From: Prorocentrum cordatum
Lineage: Eukaryota; Sar; Dinophyceae; Prorocentrales; Prorocentraceae
Assembly (NCBI GenBank): GCA_963575745.1
Contig: CAUYUJ010005047.1
Location: 186,001 to 250,000 of the forward strand
Direction: 5' to 3'
Length of the DNA stretch: 64,000 nucleotides
The position numbers were made by a program, and so were the translations under genes. This document shows, piece after piece, positions 22,201 to 32,749 of the stretch. Each line of letters starts with the position of its first letter. Within the stretch, counting starts at the first letter, position 1. The notes below the pieces were generated by a model. The model saw nothing but the letters and a program-made list of their open reading frames with translations, was not told the DNA's origin and searched no databases.

Positions 22201-22309
22201 GGTTCGTTGGGGGGAGGAGGAGGCGGGCGGGAGGAGGCGCCGCCTCCCGCGCTCCGGCCCCCAGGAGGAGCGCGAGGCCCGCGAGCGCCAGCGCCAGGAG
22301 AGCCCGCCG

Positions 22310-22445
22310 TCCTCCTCCTCCTCCTCCTCCTCCTCCTCCTTCTCCTCCTTCCCCTCCTCCTTTCCCTCCTTCTTCTCCTCCTCCTCCTCCTCCTCCTCCT
22401 CCTTCTCCTCCTTCCCCTCCTCCTTTCCCTCCTCCTTCTTCTCCT
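22310..22445. repeat. (TCC)n array
   Basis: TCC/TTC triplets with an internal direct repeat CTCCTTCCCCTCCTCCTTTC. It could pair with the upstream GGA array as a long imperfect hairpin. Confidence 0.9.
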
Positions 22446-22802
22446 CCCGACGCCGCGGGCGCAGGGCCCGCGGGGGGGGGGGGCAGGCAGAAGGGGGGCA
22501 GGCGGAGGGGACGGGGCCGTTGTCGTCGTCGAACGGTGGCATCAAGCACGAAGCCGTGCTCAGCAAGAGACCAGAGACCTTGCCTCGACAGGGCACTGCA
22601 GGGAGAATAGTTAGAGCACTGGATGGCAAGAACAATTTTTTAGCGTCCAGGACGTCATGCCCAAATCATCAGATGGCACCCTTTCGACACCCGCGACCAG
22701 GCCTCAGGGAGCCATGCGATTTATCCGGGCACTTTCAAAGCATTTCAACCATAGTTGCCGTGTGTACCCGCTCCTATCCTCGAAACGGGGGGTCGGGACA
22801 AT

Positions 22803-23321
22803 CTATGGATTTTTGGTCCGTGTAGTCCGTGTGGTGGCCCGCGTTCGTATGCGACAAACGCTCGAACATTGTGCGCTCGTCAGTGTCTGCTGCGCTCGCT
22901 CTTGAAACAAGAGCCTGCCATTGATTGTGCCGCGGTTGATTGAAGGCGGACGACATGCACGTGTTTGAGACCGACGTTTGCTGAACAAACTCGCGTTGAA
23001 ATTGGCTCTCGTGCAGGAGAACGTTTGGATTTTCTGCATGGTGGAATCATAAAGAACTTCGTTATCCCGGATTTTCGTGTTGACATATCCGTTTATTCCG
23101 GATTCTCTCTGAGTGTGAATGCTAAACGCGTTCAGTTTGTCCATTTCTGATATGGTGAAGGCTTTACGGCCGATGCCGCCGACCCTGAAGGGGAGGAGCC
23201 GGATACGCTTGGGAGGAAAGGAATCGAAGGTGAAAGCTTCTGCCAGGGAGGGGTACTCTTCCACGGGGGGTCCACCGCCTCCCATTACCCACCCACCCCC
23301 ACGGTAAAGGGAAGGGGTCAA
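22803..23321 (-). CDS. Minus-strand protein-like frame, unrecognised
   Basis: An uninterrupted minus frame of 172 codons. The first ATG is near 23285, giving about 160 codons. It reads EEYPSLAEAFTFDSFPPKR, then GRKAFTISEMDKLNAFS and NEVLYDSTMQKIQTFSC, ending in a basic Thr/Arg-rich tail. Composition is balanced and no tandem repeat underlies it, making it one of the better gene candidates. A shorter + frame (22965-23150) overlaps it and is also mixed in composition, so the strand is not certain. No domain or family is recognised, and no partner genes are adjacent. Confidence 0.4.
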   Translation of the reverse strand: MTPSLYRGGGWVMGGGGPPVEEYPSLAEAFTFDSFPPKRIRLLPFRVGGIGRKAFTISEMDKLNAFSIHTQRESGINGYVNTKIRDNEVLYDSTMQKIQTFSCTRANFNASLFSKRRSQTRACRPPSINRGTINGRLLFQERAQQTLTSAQCSSVCRIRTRATTRTTRTKNP

Positions 23322-23544
23322 AGTGAAAGGGTTCCCATGACTCGATTACGGCGTTGCTCGATTTCTTGTGTTGCTGGCCCGCAGAAAGGGACATGGCGGA
23401 GCGTTGACAGCGACAACGACGGCGACGACGATTCAGTCGGAAAAGCCTCTCACACACGCCAACAGGGTCATTTCACATCGTCGTTTGTTCAGGACACTTC
23501 TGGTGGAGTGTGGAGGCGGATGAGCTGAAGAGAGGAAATCGGAG

Positions 23545-23583
23545 GAAGTGGAGGAGGAGGAGGAGGAGGAGGAGGAGGAGGAG
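23545..23583. repeat. (GGA)n array, short
   Basis: About 13 GGA triplets. Confidence 0.9.
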
Positions 23584-23721
23584 AACGATGCGCGTACACA
23601 TTAGTTGAGAATTCTGTCGAGCGGGCGTCTGAGAGCTCGCGCATGTCGCGCGCCTGCCTCGACTATCATACTAGCTGCGCTCCAGCAGTCGGCCGATTCC
23701 ACTTCGCAAAGGGGCACGACG

Positions 23722-24450
23722 GACGAGGAGGAGGAGAAAGTGGAGGATGAGGAGGAGGAGGGGGAGGATGAGGAGCAGGAAGAGGGGTAGGGGGAGGTGG
23801 AGGGGGGAGGGAGGGGGGGAGGGAGGAGTAGGGGGAGGGGGAGGGGGAGGGGGAGGAGGAGGAGGGAGGAGGAGGAGGAGGAGGAGGAGGAGGAGGAGGA
23901 GGAGGAGGAGGAGGAGGAGGAGGAGGAGGAGGAGGAGGAGGAGAAGAAGGAGCAGCAGGAGAGCAGCAGGAGGAGCAGCAGGAGGAGGAGGAGCGGCAGG
24001 AGCAGGAGCAGGAGGCGGCGGAGGAAAAGGGAGGAGGAGGAGGAGGAGGAGGTGTAGGAGTGTAGGAGGAGAGGAGGAGGAGGAGAATGATGATGATGAT
24101 GATGGATGATGATGATGATGATGCTGATGATGATGATGATGATGATGGAGGAGGAGGAGAGGAGGAGGAGGAGGAGGAGGAGGAGGGGGGAGGGGGAGGG
24201 GAGGGGGAGGGGGAGGAGGAGGGGGAGGAGGAGAAGGAGGAGGAGGAGCAGGAAGAGGAGGAGCAGGAGGAGAAGGAGGAGGAGGAGCAGGAAGAGGAGG
24301 AGCAGGAGGAGGAGGAGGAGGAGGAGGAGAAGAAAGAGGAGGAGGAGGGGGAGGAGGAGGAGGAGGAGGAGGAGCAGGAGGAGGGCAGAAGGAGGAGGAG
24401 GAGGAGGAGGATGTGGAGGAAGAGGAGGAGGAGGGGGAGGAGGAGGGTAC
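23722..24450. repeat. Largest (GGA)n array (~730 bp) with an internal (GAT)n block
   Basis: GGA/GAG/GCA triplets on the + strand, with about 65 bases of ATGATGATG at 24087-24150. Both strands carry long open frames here (poly-Glu/Arg/Gly or poly-Pro/Ser/Leu), and none is credible as a gene. Confidence 0.95.
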
Positions 24451-24477
24451 ATACTCTCCCGTCACGCGAACGCCCCA

Positions 24478-24576
24478 CACAGGGACACCGCTGCGCGCAC
24501 AGGACAAGGAGCGACTTCAGCGTCTGCGCGAGAACAACGTTGCCGCTGTGGAAAGACGCAGGCGCATCCTCCTCTA
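24478..24576 (+). CDS. Coiled-coil-like fragment after the GGA array
   Basis: Just past the array one + frame reads TPLRAQDKERLQRLRENNVA and on to a run of Arg before a stop near 24576. Glu-rich codons (CAG GAG GAG) resume after the stop. This looks like a real helical exon end or its remnant. No function is assigned. Confidence 0.25.
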
Positions 24577-25290
24577 GCTGCTGCTCCCGCCTCAGGAGGA
24601 GGATGAAGAGGAGTAAAAGGAGGACAAGTGGGAGGAGTTTGATCGGCGCCGATAGGTCTCTGTTCTGGCCAAGCTAGCTCTCCGTTCTGTCTGGTGCTGT
24701 AATCCCGCTTAGGCCCCTCTGGCGAAGCAGGCCTCATCTCAACCAGCCGCCATTGCCAGCAAGATGTTGGCCAGCACGTATTTGCTGCTTCCCCATCCCA
24801 CTTGACCGCCCCTGCGAGCCGCTTTTGGCTCGCACGTCTTGACTGCTCATCCCACCGCCAGGAGCAAGCAGTCCCGAGGAAGCCTGGTGGGCCCCGGTGT
24901 GTTCGCGTGTCGTCGCGACGAGCCGCGCGGGTTTCAGGGGAGAGGCCCCACCGCCGCCAGCCTCTCGCAGTTTCAAAGGATGTGCAGCGCAGCGCGCGAG
25001 AGGCATCGGATGTGCTGCATCCTCCTCTTGCGTGCGACGAACCTTCTGATGAGGTTCCGTCTTGCATGTCATGCTGACGTGACGAGATGCCAGCAGTCCA
25101 GGTTGGATGACTTCACCTGTTCTCCGCACTCTGGCCATTCACAACGGTTCTAGCGGGCTCCACCATCCCGACTTTCTCGGGGGGGCGGAGACGGAGGCGG
25201 GGAAGATGTGGCGGGATGAGGACTGCGGTTGCCGCCATTCTCCATGCCAGCATGTGTCCGCGGACCTTGCCATTCATCCATCTTCTCCTC

Positions 25291-25421
25291 CTGGCATCGC
25301 TCGGACGTGTGCATTTTTCTCTCGGCGAGGGCCATCGAGGAGCATCCTTGATCATTTGGCGAAAAAAACACGCACGAAACCGACGAAAAACACAGGGAAT
25401 GGACGTCCGAGCGATGGCCAG
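25291..25421 (+). mobile_element. Family B TIR element, copy B2
   Basis: TIR CTGGCATCGCTCGGACGT on the left and GTCCGAGCGATGGCCAG on the right. Perfect 5-bp duplication TCCTC at 25286-25290 and 25422-25426. Confidence 0.92.
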
Positions 25422-25507
25422 TCCTCGACCCTGAGTGAGGCACCCGCCCCTGACGCCCCTGTCCCGCTCGAGGGCCCGACCCCTCACATCAGCATCGTTT
25501 GACCGAC

Positions 25508-25632
25508 CTGTCCCTATCCCTAAGCTGGGCACCTTCTCATCACGATGCCAATCTTAGGGATTCCCTTATGTTTGGAGGGCGGATCCCTAAGATTGTCATC
25601 GCCTTTAGGTGTGTCAATATTAGGGATAGGGA
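25508..25632 (+). mobile_element. Family I TIR element, copy I2
   Basis: CCTATCCCTAAG at the left and ATTAGGGATAGGG at the right. Inside are ATCTTAGGGATTCCCTTATG and GCGGATCCCTAAGATTG. Similarity to I1 continues past the right end (GATACG-TCGAGG). Confidence 0.75.
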
Positions 25633-26012
25633 TACGTTCGAGGCTGGTAACCTGTCCCCAAACCGATCCCCACATCCCACCACCTCCGTCGGGGATGTGC
25701 CCCTCGAAGCCCAGGCGGATCAGCCGTTTTTGTTATCCTGGATAGCCCGGGTTATCTTCGGGAGGGGGGGGGGGACGGGGGACGGCCGACAGCCTGACCT
25801 TCGCGCTGTGGGCAGCCCTGCATTTGCCCGCGCCCCCCCACCCCGGACCTGCACAACCGGCAAGGTCAGGCTATTCTGGGGGGGTGGAGGGGGGGGGCAA
25901 GTCCGATAACACGGGCTATCGCCGGAGGCGAACAAAAAAATTGGCCGGTATCCCCATTTGTTCTGATGAAACTCCATGGGATGTCAAATTCTGACTTTGC
26001 CCTGGTCCGAAA

Positions 26013-26090
26013 TCCAGCTTAATCCTGTTTAGTCCCGCTTAATCCGGCTTGATCCCGCTTGATCCCGCTTAACCCCGCTTGATCCGAGGC
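26013..26090 (+). repeat. CCGCTTGATC minisatellite
   Basis: Seven or so units of CCCGCTTAATCC/CCCGCTTGATCC, about 10-11 bases each. Confidence 0.8.
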
Positions 26091-26404
26091 CCACTCCAGC
26101 GTAAGAGCGCCCCAGTGGCGCTTAGTCCTCCCTACCCTTTCCGAAGAAGACCCCCCGGTAGTTGCCTCCTGACATTTGGGGGAGGCACCTCGGCGCGCTG
26201 CGGCGCAAAGCGGCCCGCCCCCGCCCCCCGCCGCGCGCAGGATGGAGCGGCTGGAGGCCGGCAGCTGAGGCGGCGCCCCGCCGCCCCCGCCGGCGCCGGG
26301 GAGCGCCGCCCGGGGACCCCTGGCCCGTGGCGCGTCTCGCAGGAGGGAACGGCGCGGCTCAGACTCCTTTCAACGATCTCCAACCCCATCATCATAAGTT
26401 GAAG

Positions 26405-26525
26405 GGGGGAAGGAGGAGGAGGAGGAAAGGGAGGAGGAGGAGGAGGAGGAGGAGGGGGAGGAGGAGGAGGAGGAGGAGGAGGAGGAGGAGGAGGAGGAGG
26501 AGGAGGAGGAGGAGGAGGAGGAGGA
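26405..26525. repeat. (GGA)n array
   Basis: About 120 bases of GGA. A (GGT)n tract follows at 26547-26573. Confidence 0.95.
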
Positions 26526-26717
26526 CCCCTTGTCCCCTCCAACTTGTGATGGTGGTGGTGGTGGTGGTGGTGGAACAGAGGCCCCACAGGGGGGGGGGGC
26601 TCTCCGAGGGCCTCTGCGGGCGGGGGCGGGCGGGCCCAGGGCCGGGCCGCAAGCCGCTCCGGGGCCTTCAGGGCCAGGTCCCCGGGCCGTTGCGGGGCGC
26701 TCCGGGGCGGCCGTGGC

Positions 26718-26893
26718 TCGGTACTCCAGATTTCGTAATAAAGGGAGGGGTCTCATTTCCGGGGGGGGGTCTCTTCCAGGCTATCTTGGAGGGCCTGGGG
26801 GGTCTGGGGACGATGTTTTGGAGGGTTCTCCCACGGGGGAGGTCTGAAACGGCTTGTCTTGGAGGGTCCAGACCCCTTCCCTCCCCATCCCCA
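26718..26893 (+). mobile_element. Family K element, copy K1 (right end truncated)
   Basis: The left end GGTACTCCAGATTTCGTAAT and the GAGGGTTCTCCCACGGGGGA core match K2. The right TIR is missing and Family L sequence follows directly. Confidence 0.7.
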
Positions 26894-26898
26894 TCCCT

Positions 26899-27135
26899 TT
26901 TCAAGCAGTGGCGCAGCGTCCCGGCGTTCCTCTAGCCCCACCAGACAATGTTCTAAGAACCTCTTGTGGTTCCCACGAGATGTTCTGAGACCATTTCTGG
27001 CGGAGGCTGTCTTGTTTCATCACACCGGGCTACTGTTCTAAGAACATGGTTGTTGTTCTTAGAACATTTTTGGTTCTAAGAACATGTCGTGCTAGGACTG
27101 TAGGAATGCCGGGGCGGTCGGTCCCTGCTCAATTC
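26899..27135 (+). repeat. Family L repeat, copy L1
   Basis: It carries several GTTCTAAGAAC palindromes, GTGGTT-CCACGA-ATGTTCT, and ends GGAATGCCGGGGCGG-GGTCCCTGCTCAA. Copy L2 is at 55884-56096. L1 has two more TTCTAAGAAC words than L2. Confidence 0.75.
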
Positions 27136-27204
27136 CAGGCAGGTCCCCGGGCCGTTGCGGGGCGCTCCGGGGCGGCCGTGGCTCGGTATCGTTTAACCAA
27201 TCTT

Positions 27205-27400
27205 ATGTCGGGCGTGCCCCCCTACAGGGGGATTTTCGACGAAAAATAAAAACATACCCCAAAAATACCGCAAAAAGGCCAACAAATACTCAAAACATAG
27301 TCCCCAGACTATTTTTTGTATTTTTTTTGTGATTCATTTTGTATTTTTTTTATTTTTCGTCGAAAATCCGGGGACAGGCCCGACTTAAGCCTTCCAGGCA
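27205..27400. mobile_element. Family J TIR element, copy J2
   Basis: GTCGGGCGTGCCCCCCTACA and GGGGGATTTTCGACGAAAAA on the left. TTTTTCGTCGAAAATCC and GGACAGGCCCGACTTAA on the right. The interior is AT-rich. The related J4 is at 38408-38606. Confidence 0.8.
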
Positions 27401-27454
27401 GGTCCCCGGGCCGTTGCGGGGCGCTCCGGGGCGGCCTTGGCTCGGTATCGTTTA

Positions 27455-27960
27455 ACCAATCCCCATCCCCAGCCCCATCTCCTTCGAGACCCCCACCAAA
27501 GTAGCACCCCGAGTGGGGATACGCCCCTCGAAGCCCGACGGGGACGACCCGCATCCCGATCCAGGGGGGCAAATCGGCCAGTGGGGCCCAGGCCACGCCG
27601 CTGCGGATGGGGATCGGTTAAACGATACTTACTCAGCGCGGGGCGGCCGCGCGCAGAGGGGGGTGCAGTTGAGTCGGGCCTGTCCCTCTAAGGAGGACTG
27701 TTCAAAGATAGTCAAACAAATATGTTGGACCAGTTGGGAGTAGTGTTTTCGACGGGTTCTTTTGTTCTTCGTCGAAAATACGTCTGTAGGGGATCGTTGA
27801 AACGATACTCATGTCATTGGCACAGAGCCTTCTCCGTGTCGTCTCGCGTGGCGGTGTCCCGCAGGGGCGCCGCGACGGCCCGTCTGGTTTGACGATCTTT
27901 TTTATCCGTAAGGGCTTCGCCCCATGCCGCCGGCCCCCTGCCTCGGATAATGAGAGATGC
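27455..27960 (+). repeat. Segmental duplication R, copy 2
   Basis: Same order of landmarks as 17480-18000, including a J-type segment (27672-27800). It starts just after J2, and J2 is not present at copy 1. Confidence 0.8.
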
Positions 27961-28019
27961 ACAAGCTAAATCATGAGGTCTGGGCGCCGCCGTGAAGCAG
28001 TGTCGGGACCTCTTTGTTT

Positions 28020-28570
28020 TTCGACCCTGACCCTACGGATCTGCGTGAGGGATGCCACCGAGTTTCAGCAATGTAGCAAATTCCACTGTTTTCGGGCCCT
28101 GACCCCGCCGATCTGCGTGAGGGTGCCACCGAATTTCAGAAATGTGGCAAATCAAGTGTTGTTTTTGGACCCTGACCCCGCCGATATGCGTGAGGGGTGC
28201 CAGCGAATTTCAGACATGTGGCAAATCCTGTGTTGTTTTTGGACCCTGACCCCGCCGATCTGCGTGAGGGGTGCCAGCGAATTTCAGACATGTGGCAAAT
28301 CCTATGTGTTTTTGCATCCTGACCCCGCCGATCTGCGTGAGGTTTGCCAGCGAATTTCAGAAATGTAGCAAATCCCATATGTTCTTGAACCCTGACCCCG
28401 CCGATCTGCGTGAGGGGTGCCACCGAATTTCAGAAATGTGGCAAATCCCTTGTGTTTTTGGACCCTGACCCCGCCGATCTGCGTGAGGGGTGCCACCGAA
28501 TTCCAGAAATGTGGCAAATCCTGTGTGTTTTTGGACCCTGACCGCGCCGATCTGCATGAGGGGTGTCAAT
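28020..28570 (+). repeat. 73-bp tandem array, eight units
   Basis: The word CCCTGAC recurs at 28025, 28097, 28170, 28244, 28317, 28390, 28463 and 28536, a spacing of 72-74. The unit has GACCCCGCCGATCTGCGTGA, GGGGTGCCACCGAATTTCAG and AAATGTGGCAAATCC. The edge units are the most diverged. The open frames through it are array artefacts. Confidence 0.95.
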
Positions 28571-29065
28571 TTTTACCCACCCCAGCAATTCAGAGCACAC
28601 GCTCAGGGCGTGCTCAACCTGCCCGTTTGGGCCTCCAACAGGGAACAGTACGCAGCAAGAAGCAGAACTGTAACAGTGGAAGCTGGAAGCTGCAACTGGT
28701 ACAGGAAAATGCGAACCTTTGGCCTGCGCCTGCTGGGCCCGCCCTACCTGCCCGTTATGAGGGTTTGCCGCCCGACCCGCCCTTTCGGGTCCGACGGGTC
28801 GATTGACTGAAAGACACGCTGTCCGTCTTTTGATGTCCCGCTCGTCCGACAGGCCTGTCAGGATCCGCCCGTCCGACCCTCTTTGCATTGATTACCCTGT
28901 TGGGGTTCACCCATGAGTTGGCATGAACACACGAAGCCCACTGAAGGTGATGCGTTCGTAAACGAAAAGGGCGGGAGTCAAGGGCTTGGGTTCTCGCTAT
29001 CGATAGACACGCTGCCCAGACCCCCTCGAGCAATTGAGAAGATCATGACGGGAGGTTTTTCGCAC
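28571..29065. other. No confident feature; weak protein-like segment
   Basis: A + frame from ATG 28913 reads SWHEHTKPTEGDAFVNEKGG before entering the next GGA array. Upstream is GAGCACACGCTCAGGGCGTG, a short near-palindrome. Coding status is uncertain. Confidence 0.2.
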
Positions 29066-29067
29066 CT

Positions 29068-29282
29068 TTCGGAGGAGGAGGAGGAGGAGGAGGAGGGAGG
29101 AGGAGGAGGAGGAGGACGAGGAGGAGGAGGCGGAGGACGAGGAGGAGGAGGGAGGAGGAGGATAGGAGGAGGAGGGAGAGGACGAGGAGGAGGAGGAGGG
29201 AGGAGGAGGATAGGAGGAGGAGGAGGAGGAGGAGGAGGAAGGAGGAGGGAGGAGGAGGAGAGGAGGAGGAGGAGGAGGGAGG
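29068..29282. repeat. (GGA)n array
   Basis: GGA with GAC and ATA interruptions, including a repeated GGAGGAGGATAGGAGGAGG block. Confidence 0.95.
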
Positions 29283-29471
29283 GGGGGCAATGACTAGCAA
29301 CCAGTTATCAAAGGAGGAGCAGGGGGAGGAAGGCAGGGAGGGCCTCCCCCGCCCTCTCTGACCTGAGAGTCAAGCGGGCAGCGAATGAGCACGTGGGCCT
29401 GGCTAGAGGGCAATTTCCCTGCCGAGGGGGGATCTCCCAAAATAGTAAAAAAAACATAGTCTGGGGACGAT

Positions 29472-29522
<51 letters not shown>
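29472..29522. repeat. Poly-T run, ~50 bases
   Basis: An unbroken T run. It could be a retroposed poly-A tail in reverse orientation, but no retrogene was recognised next to it. Confidence 0.95.
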
Positions 29523-29523
<1 letters not shown>

Positions 29524-29762
29524 ATCATCTGGGGGTATGTTTGGGAATCTACGATACCTCCTACCCTGCCCCTGCACGAAATCAGAGCGGACCCGTGAAC
29601 TCCGTGCGACCTACATTGCATATAGTTCAGATGCAGTTCGTGACCAGAGAACAGGGAAGGTGAGAACACATGGTTCCTTTCCCTCGTATTCCTCTCTCCA
29701 TCTCCGCGTGTTGTTGCTGATTCTGACCTTAGTGGACGCTGTCATGACGAACAGGCACGCGC

Positions 29763-29844
29763 GCGCGTGTGTGTCTGTGTGTGTGTGCGTGTGTGTGTGT
29801 GTGTGTGCTGTGTGTGTGTGTGTGTGCGTGTGTGTGTGTGTCTG

Positions 29845-29876
<32 letters not shown>

Positions 29877-29932
29877 CGTTTGCGCGTGCGTGTGCGTGTA
29901 CGTGTGTGTTGTGTGTGTGTGTCTGTCGAGGA
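29763..29932. repeat. (TG)n microsatellite
   Basis: About 170 bases of TG with CG and TC interruptions; potential Z-DNA-forming sequence. Confidence 0.95.
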
Positions 29933-29954
29933 TGCACTTTTTATGAGACGATGT

Positions 29955-30090
29955 TTGCCTCTTGGGACCCTCGCAGCGGCCCTCTGGGAGCACTCTTGGG
30001 GCGTCTTGGGGGCCTCGTAGACCATCATGAAGCCGTCCTGGACCGTCGCGGGATTATTCTGAGCAGTCTCGACGCTCTCTTGGATTGTTG
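29955..30090 (+). repeat. CTTGG-rich repeat family
   Basis: CTTGGGACCC, CACTCTTGGGGCGTCTTGGG and CCTGGACCGTC words at 12-24-base spacing. Confidence 0.5.
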
Positions 30091-30502
30091 CGACGCTCAT
30101 TCAGCCAGCTTCAATGGCATATTTGGCATGTTGGAGGCCACGGAGTGCAGAGTTGGAGGCACTGGAGGCCCCAGGGGTGCGCGAGGGAGCTCGTACCCCC
30201 CCCCCTCTAACGCAATTTGGAGCTCTAGGGAAGGGGGGAAGGGGGAAGGGGACAACCAATCATATCACTCGCCTTTGCACCCACAACAAGCGGGGGTCGG
30301 CGGATTGAGGTTGCAATCCTTGAGAGGTCAAGTTCGGCGTCGACGCCATTCATTCCCATCGACGCCAGTATTTCTTGGGTCCACTCCGGCCTGATCGTGC
30401 TCAAGCCAGTCGAAGCCCATTCAGTATGGGCTTATTCGGGCACAGCCTAGCCTCAGAGCCCCCCAGTCGGCGGTAACAGCCTTCCATCGGGCGAAGAGAA
30501 CT

Positions 30503-30650
30503 ATGCACATGCGCCGGTTCTGGCAAGGCCCATCCTCGACCCAGGATCGGTGCAGATGCCTTCCTGGCCAGGGCAGGAGGGCGTGTGCACGGATCCTGGG
30601 CTTGGGAGGGGCCTGGCCAGAATCGGTGCATGTGCCTAGTTTTTCTTCCT
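30503..30650. repeat. Inverted repeat, ~55-base arms
   Basis: GCACATGCGCCGGTTCTGGC and GACCCAGGATCGG-GCA on the left pair imperfectly with GATCCTGGGCTTGGGAGG and GGCCAGAATCGGTGCATGTG on the right. It may be a lone TIR element. Confidence 0.65.
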
Positions 30651-30689
30651 CTTATTCAATCGTTCCCACAGCTGCCTCCAGACCTCGTC

Positions 30690-30860
30690 CTCCTGAGAAG
30701 GAGGAGGAGGAGGAGGAGGAGGAGGAGGAGGAGGGTGAAGGGAGGTGGGAGGAGGGAGGAGGGAGGAGGGAGGAGGGAGGAGGGAGGGAGGGGGGAGGGG
30801 GGGGCAAGGGAGGGAGAGGGAGGGAGCGAGGAGGGAGGAGGGAGGAGGGAGGAGGCCCCC
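30690..30860. repeat. (GGA)n/(GGGA)n array
   Basis: GGA triplets, then GGAGGGA heptamers (30750-30795) and GGGAGGGAGAGG. Confidence 0.95.
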
Positions 30861-31070
30861 CCTTCCCTCCGCGGCGAGACGCGGCCACGGCCTCCTCCCT
30901 CCCCGGCGCTCGCCTCCGCGGGGCGCCCGCTGGCTCGTTTAGCCTGGGGGCGCGCCGGAGCTCCCACCGAGGTGGGGGCGCGCGGGGGAAAAAGGGTCTT
31001 GCCCGGGCCAGGAGCAGCGGCAGCGGCGGCGGCTTCCTCTCTTGTCCTCGTCCTCCTCCTATTTCCACCA

Positions 31071-31226
31071 GGGGGCCCGCATGCGAACCCTACCCCTACC
31101 CCCTTCCACGATTTCTGAGGGGAGGGTGGGGTGCACTTCGTTCGGGAGCTCCTGGGCGAAGTGAAGCCCACCCTCCCCCTCAGAAATCGTGGGGGGGTGT
31201 AGGGGTGGGCTTCGCGTGTGGCCCCC
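31071..31226. mobile_element. Family F hairpin element, copy F2
   Basis: It matches F1 in both arms (CGAACCCTACCCCTACCCCC, CACGATTTCTGAGGG and mirror) and has a TTCGGGAGCTCCTGGGCGAA centre. Confidence 0.8.
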
Positions 31227-31492
31227 AATGCACACCCTCCAGTCCTGCAGCCTCTGCCGCCTCCACGCCTCCTCGGCGTGCTCGGCCTCGGCTCTCGGCG
31301 TGGGCGCGCCGCGGGGGGTCCTCGTCGCAGCTGGAGATCCCGTGTCGGATCGTCCCCGGCCGCATCTCGAGCGTGGGCATCGCGTGGTGGTGTTCTTCTT
31401 CATCTCGGCTCCTGGGGGCTCTTTCTGGAACCCAGCCCCAGGGCAACCAACAATGGATCTGGGATGGACATCACATTGCCCTTTCGGGGCCT

Positions 31493-31735
31493 CAGAGATG
31501 GGGGTCAGTGCAAACGGGGGTCAGCCAGGGCACCGGATCTTGCAGGATCCTGCGAAGACCCCCTCTGGCTGACCCGGGTTAGCGAGCCGCTCGTGACCGC
31601 GAGGCGGCCGCGCATATTGGTTGACCCGGGTTTGAAAAGACCTGCGCTGCAGTTTTTGTTGTCCTGCATTTCAGTTTTTGGGTTTCCTGCTGACCCGGAT
31701 CTGGATTGGATTGACCCGGGTCAGAAGATCCCCGA
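31493..31735 (+). mobile_element. Family G element, copy G2
   Basis: Same order as G1: GGGGGTCAGTGCAAACGGGG, a GATCCTGC-AGGATCCTGCG core, GCGGCCGCGCATATTGG, GTTTCCTGCTGACCCGG, TGACCCGGGTCAGAAG. Confidence 0.85.
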
Positions 31736-32586
31736 CCCTTGGAGAAGCAGTGCCGAGATTTGGGGGGCCGCGGATTGAGAAGACACCTCTCGTCGGAGGT
31801 GGGGCGCTTGTTGTCCTGGCGCTCACGATCCCATCATTGGTTGCGGCGTGTTTAGCCCCCCAGAGGTCACTCCACGGACAGACTGACCACGGGCAGTCTG
31901 GCCACGGGCAGACTGGCTTCCCGAGAATTGTCAGGGCGGCGTCTGGGATGAGGCCCGGGCTAGCTTCGTCTGCGTTCTGGCCAGGATGGGGGATTCGCGG
32001 GATGGCATGGACCAGGTCGAGCGAAACGGTGCTCTGGTGATTTCGTGGATCGTTTTCATTCTGAGTTCGTTTCGCGGCAAAAGCAGAACGAAGGCAGAGC
32101 TAAGAGCAGCACCACATCAAGACGAAAAACGAAAGACCGCGTGCAGCGAGGGACCTCGAGGCTGGCCGCCGCTGTCGCACGACACACTCCGGGCAGAGCA
32201 GCCAGCCCTGCAGCTCATGCCACCGCTGCGCGCCGCTCCCGCGGGCGCCCGTGCTTCGCACCCGTCCTGCTCTGGCGCGGGCCAGTCACCGGGCCGCGAC
32301 GACCTTTGGCATGCCGACCAGATCGCGCGAGTTCATGGCGATTCGCCCCTGGCAGCTCCCCACAGCCACCCTCGCAGTCGCCCGTGCATCTCGAGGGGTA
32401 CCCCCTGCGTCCCAGGACCTTCCTCCACCTGTCTCCCCAGCTCGTCACTCGTCGTTCTTGTTCGCCGGTTTCTGTCTTCTCTTCGCAGCCCGCCGCTCGT
32501 GCATGCTGGCTCCATGAGAGCTTGCCGCCAGCTGGAAGCAGCACGCCGACCCGCTTGCTGCAATTGTAACGGCGCGCGCGCAACAC

Positions 32587-32749
32587 TCAGGAGGGGAAAA
32601 AACGCACAGACACAATTAATCGTCGATTTCTCAAAAAATATGGGAACATATGGGAAGTGGTGGGGAAGACAAAAACCAATAACATATAGGAAAATATGGG
32701 AAATCTGTTTATTGGTGTGTATTTCTTCGTGTGCCCTGGGGCCCCTTCA
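32587..32749 (+). mobile_element. Family A TIR element, copy A4
   Basis: Full-length, with a perfect duplication AACAC at 32582-32586 and 32750-32754. Confidence 0.93.

Noticed and set aside
26899-27135. TTCTAAGAAC clusters in Family L as heat-shock elements
   Set aside because: Spacing between TTC and GAA is three bases instead of the two expected, and the clusters belong to a dispersed repeat.
28020-28570. CRISPR-like array
   Set aside because: Units are contiguous 73-base repeats without unique spacers; no cas genes; the genome looks eukaryotic.
29472-29522. Poly-T as the tail of an inverted retrogene
   Set aside because: No gene-like sequence or target duplication found on the expected side. 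The run is reported only as a homopolymer.
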